From assembly GCA_951813605.1 (NCBI GenBank), contig OX638379.1, forward strand, positions 2,056,471-2,120,470: a DNA stretch of 64,000 bases. The letters run 5' to 3'. This DNA is from an uncultured Bryobacterales bacterium (GTDB lineage: Bacteria; Acidobacteriota; Terriglobia; Bryobacterales; UBA6623). A program made the translations under genes and the position numbers. Positions 43,219 through 53,628 of this stretch are shown here, in pieces; position 1 is the stretch's first letter; the number at the start of each line of letters is the position of its first letter. The notes under the pieces are model-generated. The model had not been told where the DNA came from, did not search any database, and was given only the letters and a program-made list of their open reading frames with translations.

Positions 43219-45867
43219 TCAAAATGGGCGTGAGCTATTCTGAAATTTTTCAATGAATTTAGTGCAGTACTCGTTCGACGGCTCTTTTTCTACACCTGTT
43301 CGCGCAACGTCGACCGCCCGCTCAATGTTACCTGCGTTCACAAAAAGCCAAGCAAGACGGGAACAATCCGTCGCAGAGATCAAACTGATTCTGCCGTGTA
43401 GTTTTTCAGCAACCCTTGTAAGAAGATTCCTAATTCCCGATGGCAAAGAGATTCCAGACTTGCGATTCTTGTAATAGTAGATTCTGTTGTTTAACCTGTT
43501 AGCGTCATTGCTGAAGGTTTGCAGATCAGTCGTTGGAAGCAGGGCAGATTCGCAGATCGATTGGACTTCTCCCATCATATCGTCGTCCATGCGATACAGG
43601 CGTTCAAGCTTCAACCAAGCCGAACGTTTTTCCGACGGTTTCGCATCCTGAAGAAAGCTTCTCACGTATTCCTTGGCTCTATGTCTTGCCTCGACGATTC
43701 CATCGACTTCGAGGACCAAATCAGACAGGATCAGGTAGGTTCCCGGAAATCTCCGTGCGAGATATTCCAGAACAGGAAGGTCATTGTCGAACTGGTCGGG
43801 ACCCGAGGCAGCCCGAGTCGCGACAGCCCGAATGAAGTGCTGAATTCTTGGCAGCACACTCCGACGAGCGTACTTTTTCTTGCCCGCTCCGAAATCCATC
43901 AAGAGTTTTCGGTCTTCCTCGACCAATGGCTTGATTGGGCTGACCTCTAACTCACGGCGGCCAAACATCGCGGCTGCCAGTGGTATACCTACGAATGCGG
44001 CGCCATCATTATCCGAGTGAGTGCGCTCGACTAAGGAGTATCGCACCACCTCATCGAGCGCTTTCTTCACATCGAATCGTTCCACTCCCGGACGCAGTAG
44101 AACAGCCTCGACTGCAACTTCTGGAACGTATACGTTCCAGCTGCTGAGTAGCAAGAACACGCGCTGAGCAGCATGGTTGAGAGCGGCATATGTTCTCTTG
44201 AAGAGTACATCAAGTAGATGGCCTGCGTCGGCAACAACTCGCTTTGGGGCGACCGCTCTCCTTTCTCTAGCCACTTCACCTAAGAGAATCTTTATGACAT
44301 AGGGATGCCCTTCGGCCTCCTCAATCAGTTTCTTACGAAGCCTCTGGCTTACAAGGCCTCTAATATCCAGTCGAGCAGCATGCGCGTCGATTAGCTTCGC
44401 CGCCTCTTCGTCCAGCATCCCGGAAACTCCGATTGGGTAATCGGCCTTGAAGTCTCGAAACCTTGTGGTAATCAACACCTTGTTCGGAGGCCTGACATGG
44501 GCGTCGATCCATTCGAATACATCGGAAGGGCTATTCAATGTCTCAAAATTATCGAAGACGAACAGCGTAGGGCCATCCCAGCCATCTCTCAAACACTGTT
44601 CGAAATACTTATCTGGGTCAAAGTGCTTCGACTCGCGCTCAGGATGTTCTAGAAGGACAGCCGATGCACACGTTACGTCACTCTTTTTGAATACTCGCTG
44701 CGACACGGGCTTGGGGCCGGTTTCGAGAAGGTCAATATCGCGGGCGCTGATCCACAGAACAACATTGTAGGGCGCGTCCTCCAATCTTGATATCGTTGCA
44801 ATCGCTTGGAGAGCCAAGGTCGTCTTGCCAATGCCCCCCTGGCCAGTCAGCGTCACTATCGGATGCCGATGCAGGGTCTCAAGTTCCTTGGCCAACATTG
44901 CCTCAAGTTCCGGTCGGGAAATGTAGCCGCGTGAAACTGATGGCGCGTTTGTCAATATGTTCCCTACCAGCTCTAGAGATCCTGCTCCTTCGGTTTCGCT
45001 CTCGGGAAGCTTATTCGGCGGTGCTGACCACCGTGACGCGTCTTCCTGTCGAGTATCTCCTGTCGCGTAAGAGAGCAGTTCGAAGGTTTTACTTCGATAG
45101 TTCCCGTTGGGTAGCCATACGTCCAGAAGATCGGAATCTGTGAACACGAAAGGCACTCTAATAGGGTCAGTCGATCCTTGCGCGTCAAGATACAGATAGA
45201 CTCCAGTAGGAAACTGTGGTGCCTCTCGGGTCCTCTTTAGATAAGCGAAACTAGTAGGATCATTGAGAAGAGAAGTGACACGGTACTTTCCTGAGAGGTT
45301 TTGTCTAAGACGAACCCAAGGCAGACAGAGCACTTTCGTCTTTCTTTCGACTGCGTACAAGGCCGGTTCCAATAGGGAACAGGCGTCACCGCATTGCTCA
45401 GGTCTAGGGGCACCGTGCCCTCGGGCCCTATTTCTCATCTGCACCCCAATTTCGAAAAACCGCCTCAAGGGCTCCTTGGTACTGAGGTTAGTATTGGCAC
45501 CAAGCATCTTCAATGCTCTTCTCAACTGGGATACCGCGACATACCGCCAGTCGCCTCGGCCGACTCGCTCGGTCAGATCTCTGGTGATATCGCGCGCACC
45601 TACCTCCATACACTCGGCCGATGCCCCGACCAACGCCTCGTTCAGTTCCTTGGTCCATACACCGATCGAATCGGCACGTACAAGTTCGTACTCACGGGTA
45701 TAGCGGTGTCGGCTTTCATCATTTGCGAGGCACGCCACAACGCCCGAGGTGATAACTTTCGTTAGGAACTCCAGCTTGTACATTAGCGCATGGAACAGTG
45801 CGACGTCGCTATCGTCCCTTGCGGCCGCGATTCGGTCGTTGATACCGCTGAAGAGTGACTTGCTCAT
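43219..45867 (-). CDS. STAND NTPase (NB-ARC-like) with a HEPN-like N-terminal motif
   Basis: An 882-aa protein visibly lower in GC than its neighbours, suggesting transfer. The N-terminal helical region (about 1-170) contains RNRARGH at 145-151, matching the RNxxxxH signature of HEPN RNases. A less defined middle section follows (180-330). The NTPase core then has Walker A GQGGIGKTT (342-350), Walker B VFDNFE with Asp439, and ITTRFRD as the NB-ARC sensor arginine. The C-terminal third is helical, repeat-like, without an assigned family. Such three-part proteins act as signal-triggered ATPases, many in phage defence. That role here is inference. ATG 45867 is chosen; ATG 45912 is an alternative. 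Confidence 0.8.
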   Translation of the reverse strand: MSKSLFSGINDRIAAARDDSDVALFHALMYKLEFLTKVITSGVVACLANDESRHRYTREYELVRADSIGVWTKELNEALVGASAECMEVGARDITRDLTERVGRGDWRYVAVSQLRRALKMLGANTNLSTKEPLRRFFEIGVQMRNRARGHGAPRPEQCGDACSLLEPALYAVERKTKVLCLPWVRLRQNLSGKYRVTSLLNDPTSFAYLKRTREAPQFPTGVYLYLDAQGSTDPIRVPFVFTDSDLLDVWLPNGNYRSKTFELLSYATGDTRQEDASRWSAPPNKLPESETEGAGSLELVGNILTNAPSVSRGYISRPELEAMLAKELETLHRHPIVTLTGQGGIGKTTLALQAIATISRLEDAPYNVVLWISARDIDLLETGPKPVSQRVFKKSDVTCASAVLLEHPERESKHFDPDKYFEQCLRDGWDGPTLFVFDNFETLNSPSDVFEWIDAHVRPPNKVLITTRFRDFKADYPIGVSGMLDEEAAKLIDAHAARLDIRGLVSQRLRKKLIEEAEGHPYVIKILLGEVARERRAVAPKRVVADAGHLLDVLFKRTYAALNHAAQRVFLLLSSWNVYVPEVAVEAVLLRPGVERFDVKKALDEVVRYSLVERTHSDNDGAAFVGIPLAAAMFGRRELEVSPIKPLVEEDRKLLMDFGAGKKKYARRSVLPRIQHFIRAVATRAASGPDQFDNDLPVLEYLARRFPGTYLILSDLVLEVDGIVEARHRAKEYVRSFLQDAKPSEKRSAWLKLERLYRMDDDMMGEVQSICESALLPTTDLQTFSNDANRLNNRIYYYKNRKSGISLPSGIRNLLTRVAEKLHGRISLISATDCSRLAWLFVNAGNIERAVDVARTGVEKEPSNEYCTKFIEKFQNSSRPF

Positions 45868-46372
45868 GGCAATGTGGCCGTCCCCGGGACAATCCATCGA
45901 TTTTCTGGCCATTGTTGCATAGCCGAAACTAGCTGCGCATTGAAAAGAGAAGTGCAACACAGGGCACTGGGTAGGTAGGCCAGCATGACCAAAGGTGTAA
46001 GAACCGACCTCGGGACCGCGAGTCCGAGGCAGGGAGAACTGACATGGCTGAGTGCTATCGCCAGCCGCCATTCGAATCTTCGAGCCTCAGCACCTGCCGC
46101 ACTCCCAACTGTCCACGGTTCTATAGCCACCCCAATTTGCCAGCCCCCTCAAGATGAGCAAGGCACAATTGCTGGATCGGATTCACTAGCGTGTCTCTGG
46201 CGCAGACGCGCAAGTCCGAGCGGGAGTGGCCCCCGCCCCCCGCTTTGGCATCGTATTCGAGTCTCGCTCCACCAGCCGGCTTGCCGCGCCTGCGAACCTT
46301 TGGATAGCGCACTTCTTCAGGGGTTCCCGTCATCCCGCTTGCACGGCATGCGGCAGTGCGAGGCTCTGTTCC
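45868..46372. other. Intergenic region, no supported gene
   Basis: About 500 bp upstream of the STAND gene and downstream of a sulfatase on the same strand. A 70-codon minus frame (46121-46333) lacks motifs and is not reported as a gene. Confidence 0.45.
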
Positions 46373-47857
46373 TCACTGCCCGTCCAAATAGACCGGAGGG
46401 CGCTTGTCTCGCTGCATGCTCTCATCGAAGCGGCGGGCGATCCCGTCCAGCCGCTCGACGATCTCAGGACGCTCGGACGCGAGGTTGCGAGTTTCCCCAC
46501 TATCGGCCGCGAGGTCGTAGAGTTCCGGTTCCTCGCGCATCCTGTGATGGCGGTCAAACAGTTCGGGGTTCTGCAGGTACCAGAGTGATGCCGACTGCTC
46601 TGGTGGCTCGGTTTGGCGGAGGAACAGCTTCCAATCTCCGAGTCGGATCGCTTGCAACTGCACCCCGAAGTAGTAGAAGAACGGTTCCTGCGGAAGCGCT
46701 TCTGTGTTTCCCAGCAGGAGATCGGCGATGGACCCACCGTCAACTACCCTGTCGCCAGGCACGTCCGCGTCTGCCAGTTCGGCCAGGGTCGGCAGCAAGT
46801 CGAGGATCGAAGCCGGCTCGCTCGTTTCAACGCCAGCAGCGACCCTGCCAGGCCAGCGGAAGATGCCCGGTTCCCGCATCCCTCCCTCGAATGTATTGCC
46901 CTTGCCGCCCCGCAGCCCGCCCGTACTGCCTCCGCCGTTGCGGTTCGGCCAGCGCCCGCCTGCCCGTGCAGGGCCATTGTCTGATGTGAAGACGACAAGG
47001 GTCTGCTCGTCCAGGCCGAGTTCCCGTAGCGTTCGCAGCACCTCTCCCACACTCCAGTCAATCTCCTCGACGGTGTCGGCGTACAGGCCGTGCGGTGAGC
47101 TTCCCTCGGTGTCCTCAGAGGCGTACAACGGCTTGTGCGGGAAGGTGTGAGGGAAGTAAAGGAATAACGGCCGGTTCCGGTTCTCCTCGATGAACCGGAC
47201 AGCCCTTTCCGTGTAGCGCCGTGTCAATGTGTGCTGGTTGACCGGAGCCTCCACGATTTCATCGTTCTCCAGCAGCGGCAACTTCCAGAATGCGTGCTGC
47301 GGCCGGAAAACGGTGTCGGGCTCCCACTTGGACATGTCATTGGAGTAGGGCAGTCCGTAGAAGAAGTCGAAGCCGTGGCGCTGGGCGCGGAACGGCTTGG
47401 GCCAGCCGAGATGCCACTTGCCGATCGCCGCAGTCGCATAACCTTCGTCCGACAGGATCTCGGCAATGGTGATCTCGGCGGGCGGCAGGCCCGTCAATTC
47501 GGTCGGGAACAGCACGTACGGCACTCCCGCCCGGACCGGGTAGCGACCTGTCAGCAGAGACGCTCTCGACGGGCTGCAGAACGGAGCCGCCGCGTAGAAG
47601 TCAGTGAACCGCATCCCCTCTGCCGACATGCGGTCCAGGTTGGGGGTGCGGATTGTCGGCGACCCGTAGACTCCGAGATCGCCGTAGCCGAGGTCGTCGG
47701 CGAAAATCACGACGAAGTTCGGCTGCTGGGCCGTTGAGAAAGGTGATGCGAGAACTAGCAGGACTGCGAGATGGATCCAGGACAGGCCGGGCCGGCGCCG
47801 GGGCTTCGATTGCCGCACGGAGCCGACCCTAGCCACGGCTTTTTCTGAATAGTGCAT
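46373..47857 (-). CDS. Secreted sulfatase
   Basis: A 494-aa arylsulfatase with an N-terminal signal (IHLAVLLVLASPFSTA, cleavage near AQQP). The formylglycine motif is CSPSRASLLTG (Cys94), metal ligands are in FADDLGYGD and TSDNGPARAGG, and the conserved AAIGKWHLG precedes the middle. GGLRGGKGNTFEGGMREPGIF marks the C-terminal barrel. It hydrolyses sulfate esters in the periplasm or outside. MTIP at 47869 or MHYS at 47857 could start it; the latter leaves a normal-length signal region. Two other sulfatase genes lie within 10 kb. Confidence 0.93.
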   Translation of the reverse strand: MHYSEKAVARVGSVRQSKPRRRPGLSWIHLAVLLVLASPFSTAQQPNFVVIFADDLGYGDLGVYGSPTIRTPNLDRMSAEGMRFTDFYAAAPFCSPSRASLLTGRYPVRAGVPYVLFPTELTGLPPAEITIAEILSDEGYATAAIGKWHLGWPKPFRAQRHGFDFFYGLPYSNDMSKWEPDTVFRPQHAFWKLPLLENDEIVEAPVNQHTLTRRYTERAVRFIEENRNRPLFLYFPHTFPHKPLYASEDTEGSSPHGLYADTVEEIDWSVGEVLRTLRELGLDEQTLVVFTSDNGPARAGGRWPNRNGGGSTGGLRGGKGNTFEGGMREPGIFRWPGRVAAGVETSEPASILDLLPTLAELADADVPGDRVVDGGSIADLLLGNTEALPQEPFFYYFGVQLQAIRLGDWKLFLRQTEPPEQSASLWYLQNPELFDRHHRMREEPELYDLAADSGETRNLASERPEIVERLDGIARRFDESMQRDKRPPVYLDGQ

Positions 47858-48098
47858 CGGGATTGTCATGCAAGAGCTTGCGGCCCAGTTCCAACACTTC
47901 CTCCGCGCAAGACCCCTCGCTGACCCTCTCTGCAAGGACTTTCGCGACGTTACGCCCGGCGATCTTCGCGTGCGCTTGGCTGAGCTCGAGGTATCGGCAA
48001 TCGCAGCCGTGGCCGAAGATCTTGGTGGAAGGAACTGAATCCAGCATCTCATAAGGATCGCGTCTCGTGCCGCAGCCGAGCCGATGAGGTGGTGGCAC
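47829..48098 (-). pseudogene. Amidohydrolase C-terminal fragment
   Basis: About 89 codons encoding RRDPYEMLDSVPSTKIFGHG followed by LAERVSEGSCAEEVLELGRKLLHDNPDALF. The phrases V-P-S-T-K and x-G-x(5,)-A-x-x-x-ARxxLxDNxxxLY-type ending resemble the end of TIM-barrel amidohydrolases. The N-terminal three quarters are absent; the IS110 relic lies just upstream, so insertion-linked truncation is likely. It overlaps the 5' end of the sulfatase gene on the same strand, consistent with a once-coupled pair. Confidence 0.45.
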
Positions 48099-48399
48099 AT
48101 TTGGCCTTCTATCGAACGGAACAGACGCTCCGCACGAGACCGGAAGCCAGCGGGCGGGGTGCGGTTCGCACTGAGCGGCGACTGCAGGCTAGTGCCGCCC
48201 CCGCGCCGTTCCGTCGCGGAGCAATCACTCTGAAACATCTTGGCTTCAGCAAGCGGAAGGCGCGCTCGATCCGCGCCAGCATTTGTGTTTCCTGTAAGGC
48301 TGAGAACGCGGAAAACCCCGTATTAGTAGGGGTATTGGAGGTCACGGCCCAGAGGCGGGTGGCGAGCCACCGCGGAGAGAAAGGGAGGAGCGCGGTGGG

Positions 48400-48890
48400 A
48401 TGCATGCAATGGCCTCCTCGGCAGCGGGTTGCGGCTGCCACATACGGTCGTCGCGCAGCAGGGCGTTGACGAGCGTCACGAGCGGGCGCATTCCAGCCAC
48501 CACGGCCACCTTGTGCTCCCTGCCCTTGGCAATGAGGCGGTCGTAGAGCGCCTTGGAGGCGGGGTTGCAGCGGATCGCGAAGGTCGCGGCTATGTAGAGC
48601 ATATTGCGGGGATCCCGCCAGAGTGGTTTTCAAACGGGGCGACGCCGAGCAAGGTGGTGGCGTGGCGGAGCACGAGCGAGCCCAGCTCGGGCGTGTCGGC
48701 GCGCGGGCTGGCGGCGTGGGCCGGGCCGAAGCCGGGGATGGATGGACTGCACGATCGCGCCGCGCCGGGAGAGGCTCTCGTCGCCGGCGACGCACTCGGA
48801 AGTGAGGCCGTCAAGGTCATTGACATGGCGGTCGAGGGCCGCGATGACAGTCGCGCCGGCCTTGCGGGCCGCGGCGCAGACCACCGTTCA
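48400..48890 (-). mobile_element. IS110-family transposase remnant, frameshifted
   Basis: Three reading frames in succession carry parts of an IS110/IS116/IS902 transposase. First come KAGATVIAALDRHVNDLDG and RRGAIVQSI, then SIPGFGPAHAAS, PELGS and TTLLGVAPFENHSGG, then AATFAIRCNPASKALYDRL with VAVVAGMRPLVTLVNALLRD. Two frameshifts (near 48745 and 48600) and the absence of the N-terminal DEDD domain show it is dead. No terminal repeats were identified. Confidence 0.75.
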
Positions 48891-49300
48891 TCGGGCCGGC
48901 TGCGGTGGACAACTCGGGAGCGAACCAGATATTGGCTCTAGGGTTGCTCGATACAGGTAACGATTCCGGTCCCCTGACTAGAACGCCGCATGACAGCTCG
49001 GCTTGCCCATGCCGGAAGCCGATCTTGATGTCTCTAAATCACGGTTGGTCGATATAGGGCAGCTCTGCCGTCCATTCAACGCACTCGTTGTGGTAGAGCT
49101 TCCACGCATGGTCCTTCTGCAGATCTGGGTGCGTTCAGCACCTCCTGATCAGTTCCCGTAAGATAGAGGTTTAACCTGACCCTGTAGAGGTTCGTTCGGG
49201 TTAGATTCCTAGCAAGACACCACAGGCGCCGCGCCTATCACGGCCCCGAGCGGGTTTTTAAACAGATGCGGGGAATCCGCGTCGACCAAGGAACATTTCG
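48891..49300. other. Intergenic region upstream of gnd
   Basis: About 410 bp, apart from the possible gene tail at 49039-49137. A short GC stem followed by T-run (CCCGAGCGGGTTTTTA, about 49242-49257) lies 40-60 bp before gnd but its stem is too short to call a terminator. Confidence 0.45.
49039..49137 (-). pseudogene. Possible gene tail, unidentified
   Basis: About 32 codons reading THPDLQKDHAWKLYHNE and then CVEWTAELPYIDQP before a TGA look strongly protein-like, with balanced aromatic and acidic residues. A stop lies directly upstream in frame, so at most a truncated end remains. Family not recognised. Confidence 0.25.
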
Positions 49301-50713
<1,413 letters not shown>

Positions 50714-50750
50714 GCAACCTGCCGCCGACCGAGCAGAGGCCTCTTAGCCA

Positions 50751-51632
50751 ATGAAAAAGACACTGAAAGACTTCCAACCGCACCGCGAGTTCTTCGTCGG
50801 TCTTGACTCAGACGGATGCGTGTTCGACTCGATGGAGATCAAGCACAAGGAGTGCTTCACGCCGATGTTCATCAAGCATTGGCGCCTGCAGGCGGCTTCG
50901 AAATACGCCCGGCGCGTTTGGGAGTTCGCGAACCTGTACTCCAAGACGAGGGGTATGAATCGTTTCCCGGTCTGCGCGCGCTCGCTACGGCTCCTGAACG
51001 CTTGGCCGGAGGCAGCCGCGCGGGGCATCCAAGTGCCCGGTCTCGCGCCCTTGCAGGCCTTCATCGACTCCGAATACCCTCCGAGCAATGACGGTCTCGA
51101 GGCCTATCGCAAGGCCCGTCCCGACCCGCTGCTGGAACTCACAATGGAGTGGAGCCTCGCGGTCAACGCATCAATCAAGGACATCGTGTTCGGAGTCCCA
51201 CCCTTCCCCAAGGTTCGAGAGACCCTCGATGCGATCGTCGCAAACGCGGACTTGGCCGTCGTCTCGGGAACGCCCGGGGAAGCCTTGCATCGCGAGTGGG
51301 AGGAGAACCAAATCGCCCACTACCCGCAACTCATCGCCGGCCAGGAACTCGGCAAGAAGACCGCTCACTTAGAAGCAATGGTCGGTGTCGACCGCTACCG
51401 GCGCGACAAGAAGCTAATGATCGGCGACGCCCCCGGAGACCGCAAGGCGGCCGAGGCTGCCGGGTGCCTCTTCTACCCGGTTAGCCCGGGCCATGAAGAG
51501 GAATCGTGGGACCGCCTGTGCAGCGAGGCCCTGGGACGGTTCTTCGAGGGCTCGTACGGCGGTGAGTATCAAGCGGCCCGGATAGCGGATTTCGAGGCCC
51601 TGCTTCCGGAACTTCCGCCTTGGGCCTCGTAG
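50751..51632 (+). CDS. HAD superfamily hydrolase
   Basis: A 293-aa protein with HAD motif I as GLDSDGCVFDSM, motif II within DLAVVSGTPGEAL, and motif IV as LMIGDAPGDRKAAEAAG. Motif III Lys is likely in GKKTAHLEAM. The cap region between motif I and II is unusually long and rich in Arg/Trp, so substrate cannot be predicted. Its position 37 bp after gnd suggests a sugar-phosphate phosphatase, by inference. The stretch of Ser/Thr context around DGCVFD is typical of C1-cap members. Confidence 0.85.
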   Translation: MKKTLKDFQPHREFFVGLDSDGCVFDSMEIKHKECFTPMFIKHWRLQAASKYARRVWEFANLYSKTRGMNRFPVCARSLRLLNAWPEAAARGIQVPGLAPLQAFIDSEYPPSNDGLEAYRKARPDPLLELTMEWSLAVNASIKDIVFGVPPFPKVRETLDAIVANADLAVVSGTPGEALHREWEENQIAHYPQLIAGQELGKKTAHLEAMVGVDRYRRDKKLMIGDAPGDRKAAEAAGCLFYPVSPGHEEESWDRLCSEALGRFFEGSYGGEYQAARIADFEALLPELPPWAS

Positions 51633-51687
51633 ATCAGGAGCCTGCCCCGTCCTTTTGGAGAACCGCTTCATCCGCCCGGGGCGCGAG

Positions 51688-53013
51688 TTACGAGGCGATC
51701 TTGTACAGATTGGCATGGGTGCGGATGAGCAGTCCCTCTGGCACGATCGCCGGGGTGGCCATGCACATCTCGCCCAGTTCATTAGTGCCGACCAGACTGT
51801 ACTCCGGGCCCGCCTGCACAACGAACGTCGTGCCTGCTTCATCGAGGCAAAACAGCTTGTCGTTGTAGGCCCACGGTGACGCGGTGAAATTGACGGTTTC
51901 GCGCGAAATCCTCTGCTTGCCGTAGACCTCCTCGCCCGTACGAGCGTCGTGGCAGGTCAGGAAGCCTCGATCAAAGAGAGTGTAGTAGTAGCCCTTGTAA
52001 ACAAGGCCGGAAGGGTGGTACGGGCCCCCTTGGGGTACGCTCCAGACGATGTGTTCGTTGGATGTCTGCCCTTCTGGCAGCGTGATATCCCCCGAAGCAC
52101 CGGCGCGGATCGCGTAGATCGGGCGTTCCTGGCTGTTCATGTATCCGGAAGTCACGTAGAGCAGGCCGTTTGCGGTGAACGGGCTCGGGATGGCCAGAGA
52201 CGAAAGCCTGCTCAGTTCCCAGAGCAAGGTGCCATCCGTGTCGTAGGAACGCAGTCGTTCGCGCCCCATCGTCACGATCTCGGTTCGATCACCGCTCTCC
52301 CAGACGAAGGGCGTTGACCAAGCGGTTCCCTCGTCGCGGTCCACCCGCCAGATTTCGGCACCCGTGGCCTTGTCCAATGCCAACAAGTAGGACTGGTCTT
52401 CACTGTCGTTCGTGATGTACAGCCGCCCGCCGTGCAGGGCTGGCGAAGACGCGGTGCCGTATCCCCAGCGAGTCCGGACCGGACGCCAAGACTTCGACCA
52501 GACGATCTTCCCCTGGTGGTCCAGACACCACGTGCCGAGATCGCCCACATGCGCGTAAACGTGCTCGCCGTCTGTCACGGCGGTCTCGGAGGCATAGGTG
52601 TTCTTGCGATGGCGACCCACCTGCGGCACGCCGCGGTGCAGCTCCGTGCGCCAAACATGCTCGCCGCTCTCCAAGTCGACGCAGTGCAGCATCCATCGAT
52701 GCACGTCGTCGGGCTTGGGACTTTCGACCGCACCTTCGTAGAAACCGCCCCTGGGAACGCCTTCCGGTCCGGACGCCCTCGCGGAAGTCAGGAAAACCTT
52801 GTCGCCCCAAACGATCGGCGACGACCAACCGCTTCCTCCGACGGCGGACTTCCACGCGACGTTCTCGGATTCGCTCCAGGATTCCGGAAGGCCGAACTCG
52901 TGGGCCGGCACGCCGGTCGCACCCGGACCGCGAAACTGCGGCCAGTTGGCCGCCGCTATCCGGAGAGCCAACGGGGCGGTGGCCACGGAAACGAAACTCC
53001 TGCGTGTCAGCAT
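51688..53013 (-). CDS. PQQ-like beta-propeller protein, Tat-type leader
   Basis: A 441-aa propeller. The N-terminus begins TRRSFVSVATAPLALRIAA, a twin-arginine-type leader. Repeats such as GWSSPIVWGDKVFLTS, ETAVTDGEHVYAHVGDLG, SSPALHGGRLYITND and STPFVW recur roughly every 45-55 residues, as in eight-bladed quinoprotein-like (PQQ/BamB) propellers. No catalytic residue is visible, so the role may be structural or ligand-binding. It overlaps the MaoC-like gene upstream by 7 bp on the minus strand. Confidence 0.88.
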   Translation of the reverse strand: MLTRRSFVSVATAPLALRIAAANWPQFRGPGATGVPAHEFGLPESWSESENVAWKSAVGGSGWSSPIVWGDKVFLTSARASGPEGVPRGGFYEGAVESPKPDDVHRWMLHCVDLESGEHVWRTELHRGVPQVGRHRKNTYASETAVTDGEHVYAHVGDLGTWCLDHQGKIVWSKSWRPVRTRWGYGTASSPALHGGRLYITNDSEDQSYLLALDKATGAEIWRVDRDEGTAWSTPFVWESGDRTEIVTMGRERLRSYDTDGTLLWELSRLSSLAIPSPFTANGLLYVTSGYMNSQERPIYAIRAGASGDITLPEGQTSNEHIVWSVPQGGPYHPSGLVYKGYYYTLFDRGFLTCHDARTGEEVYGKQRISRETVNFTASPWAYNDKLFCLDEAGTTFVVQAGPEYSLVGTNELGEMCMATPAIVPEGLLIRTHANLYKIAS

Positions 53014-53447
53014 CTTTTCACCATCATCCTATTCTCGCCTTGCTGCACAATTTTGTCGGCTTGGTTCAGCACCTCGTACCGGACAGTCACCACGCCGCGG
53101 TCCCGCTTGGAACGCGAAGGCCGCTTGTCTAGCACGCGCAGCCTCGCCCGGATCGTATCGCCGAGAAATATCGGCCCGGAGAAATCCCAGGACCAGTGAA
53201 GCGATGCGATCGCCTCGACCTGGAAGGAAGACCGGTGTTTCAGCCCGTCGGCAATCGCCAATCCGAGCAGGCCGTGGGCGACGCGCTTTCCGAATTGGGT
53301 CCGGCGGGCGTATTCCTCGTTGGTGTGGAGTTCGAAGAAGTCCATCGATACTGCGGCAAAGTTCATCACGTGCCAGTCGGTAACGGTGATTCCGGGTGTC
53401 TCGTGAGTCTCGCCGATCTCGATGTCATCGAAAAAGCGCTTGGGCAT
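53007..53447 (-). CDS. MaoC-like dehydratase domain protein
   Basis: A 146-aa hotdog-fold protein starting FFDDIEIGETHETPGITVT and containing the hydratase-like GKRVAHGLLGLAIADGL, where the catalytic histidine is expected. HNEEYA-type context and RLRVLDKRPSRSKRDRGVVTVRYE follow. MaoC-like proteins hydrate enoyl-CoA or related thioesters. The start is ATG 53447. It is co-transcribed with the propeller gene downstream through a 7-bp overlap. Confidence 0.88.
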   Translation of the reverse strand: MPKRFFDDIEIGETHETPGITVTDWHVMNFAAVSMDFFELHTNEEYARRTQFGKRVAHGLLGLAIADGLKHRSSFQVEAIASLHWSWDFSGPIFLGDTIRARLRVLDKRPSRSKRDRGVVTVRYEVLNQADKIVQQGENRMMVKRC

Positions 53448-53628
53448 CAAGGCAATGCAAGTATACGAAATGGGGCAGGTCGGCAGTTGGCTCCCACGCT
53501 GCCTGCGCCTGTCCGTTGCGCGGCTACCTGCATGGGACCCTACCGGCCGGCTCGCACGGCGGAAACCTGTTACGGCGGAAGCCCCGCGGCTCCGCGCAAG
53601 ACCTCTCTAGATATATTGGTTACCAATT

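Noticed and set aside
46121-46333. 70-codon minus frame between the STAND gene and a sulfatase
   Set aside because: No motif and only weakly protein-like composition; could be a relic but unsupported.
49242-49257. GC stem plus T-run before gnd as a terminator
   Set aside because: The stem is only 4 bp with a 2-base loop; too weak to call.
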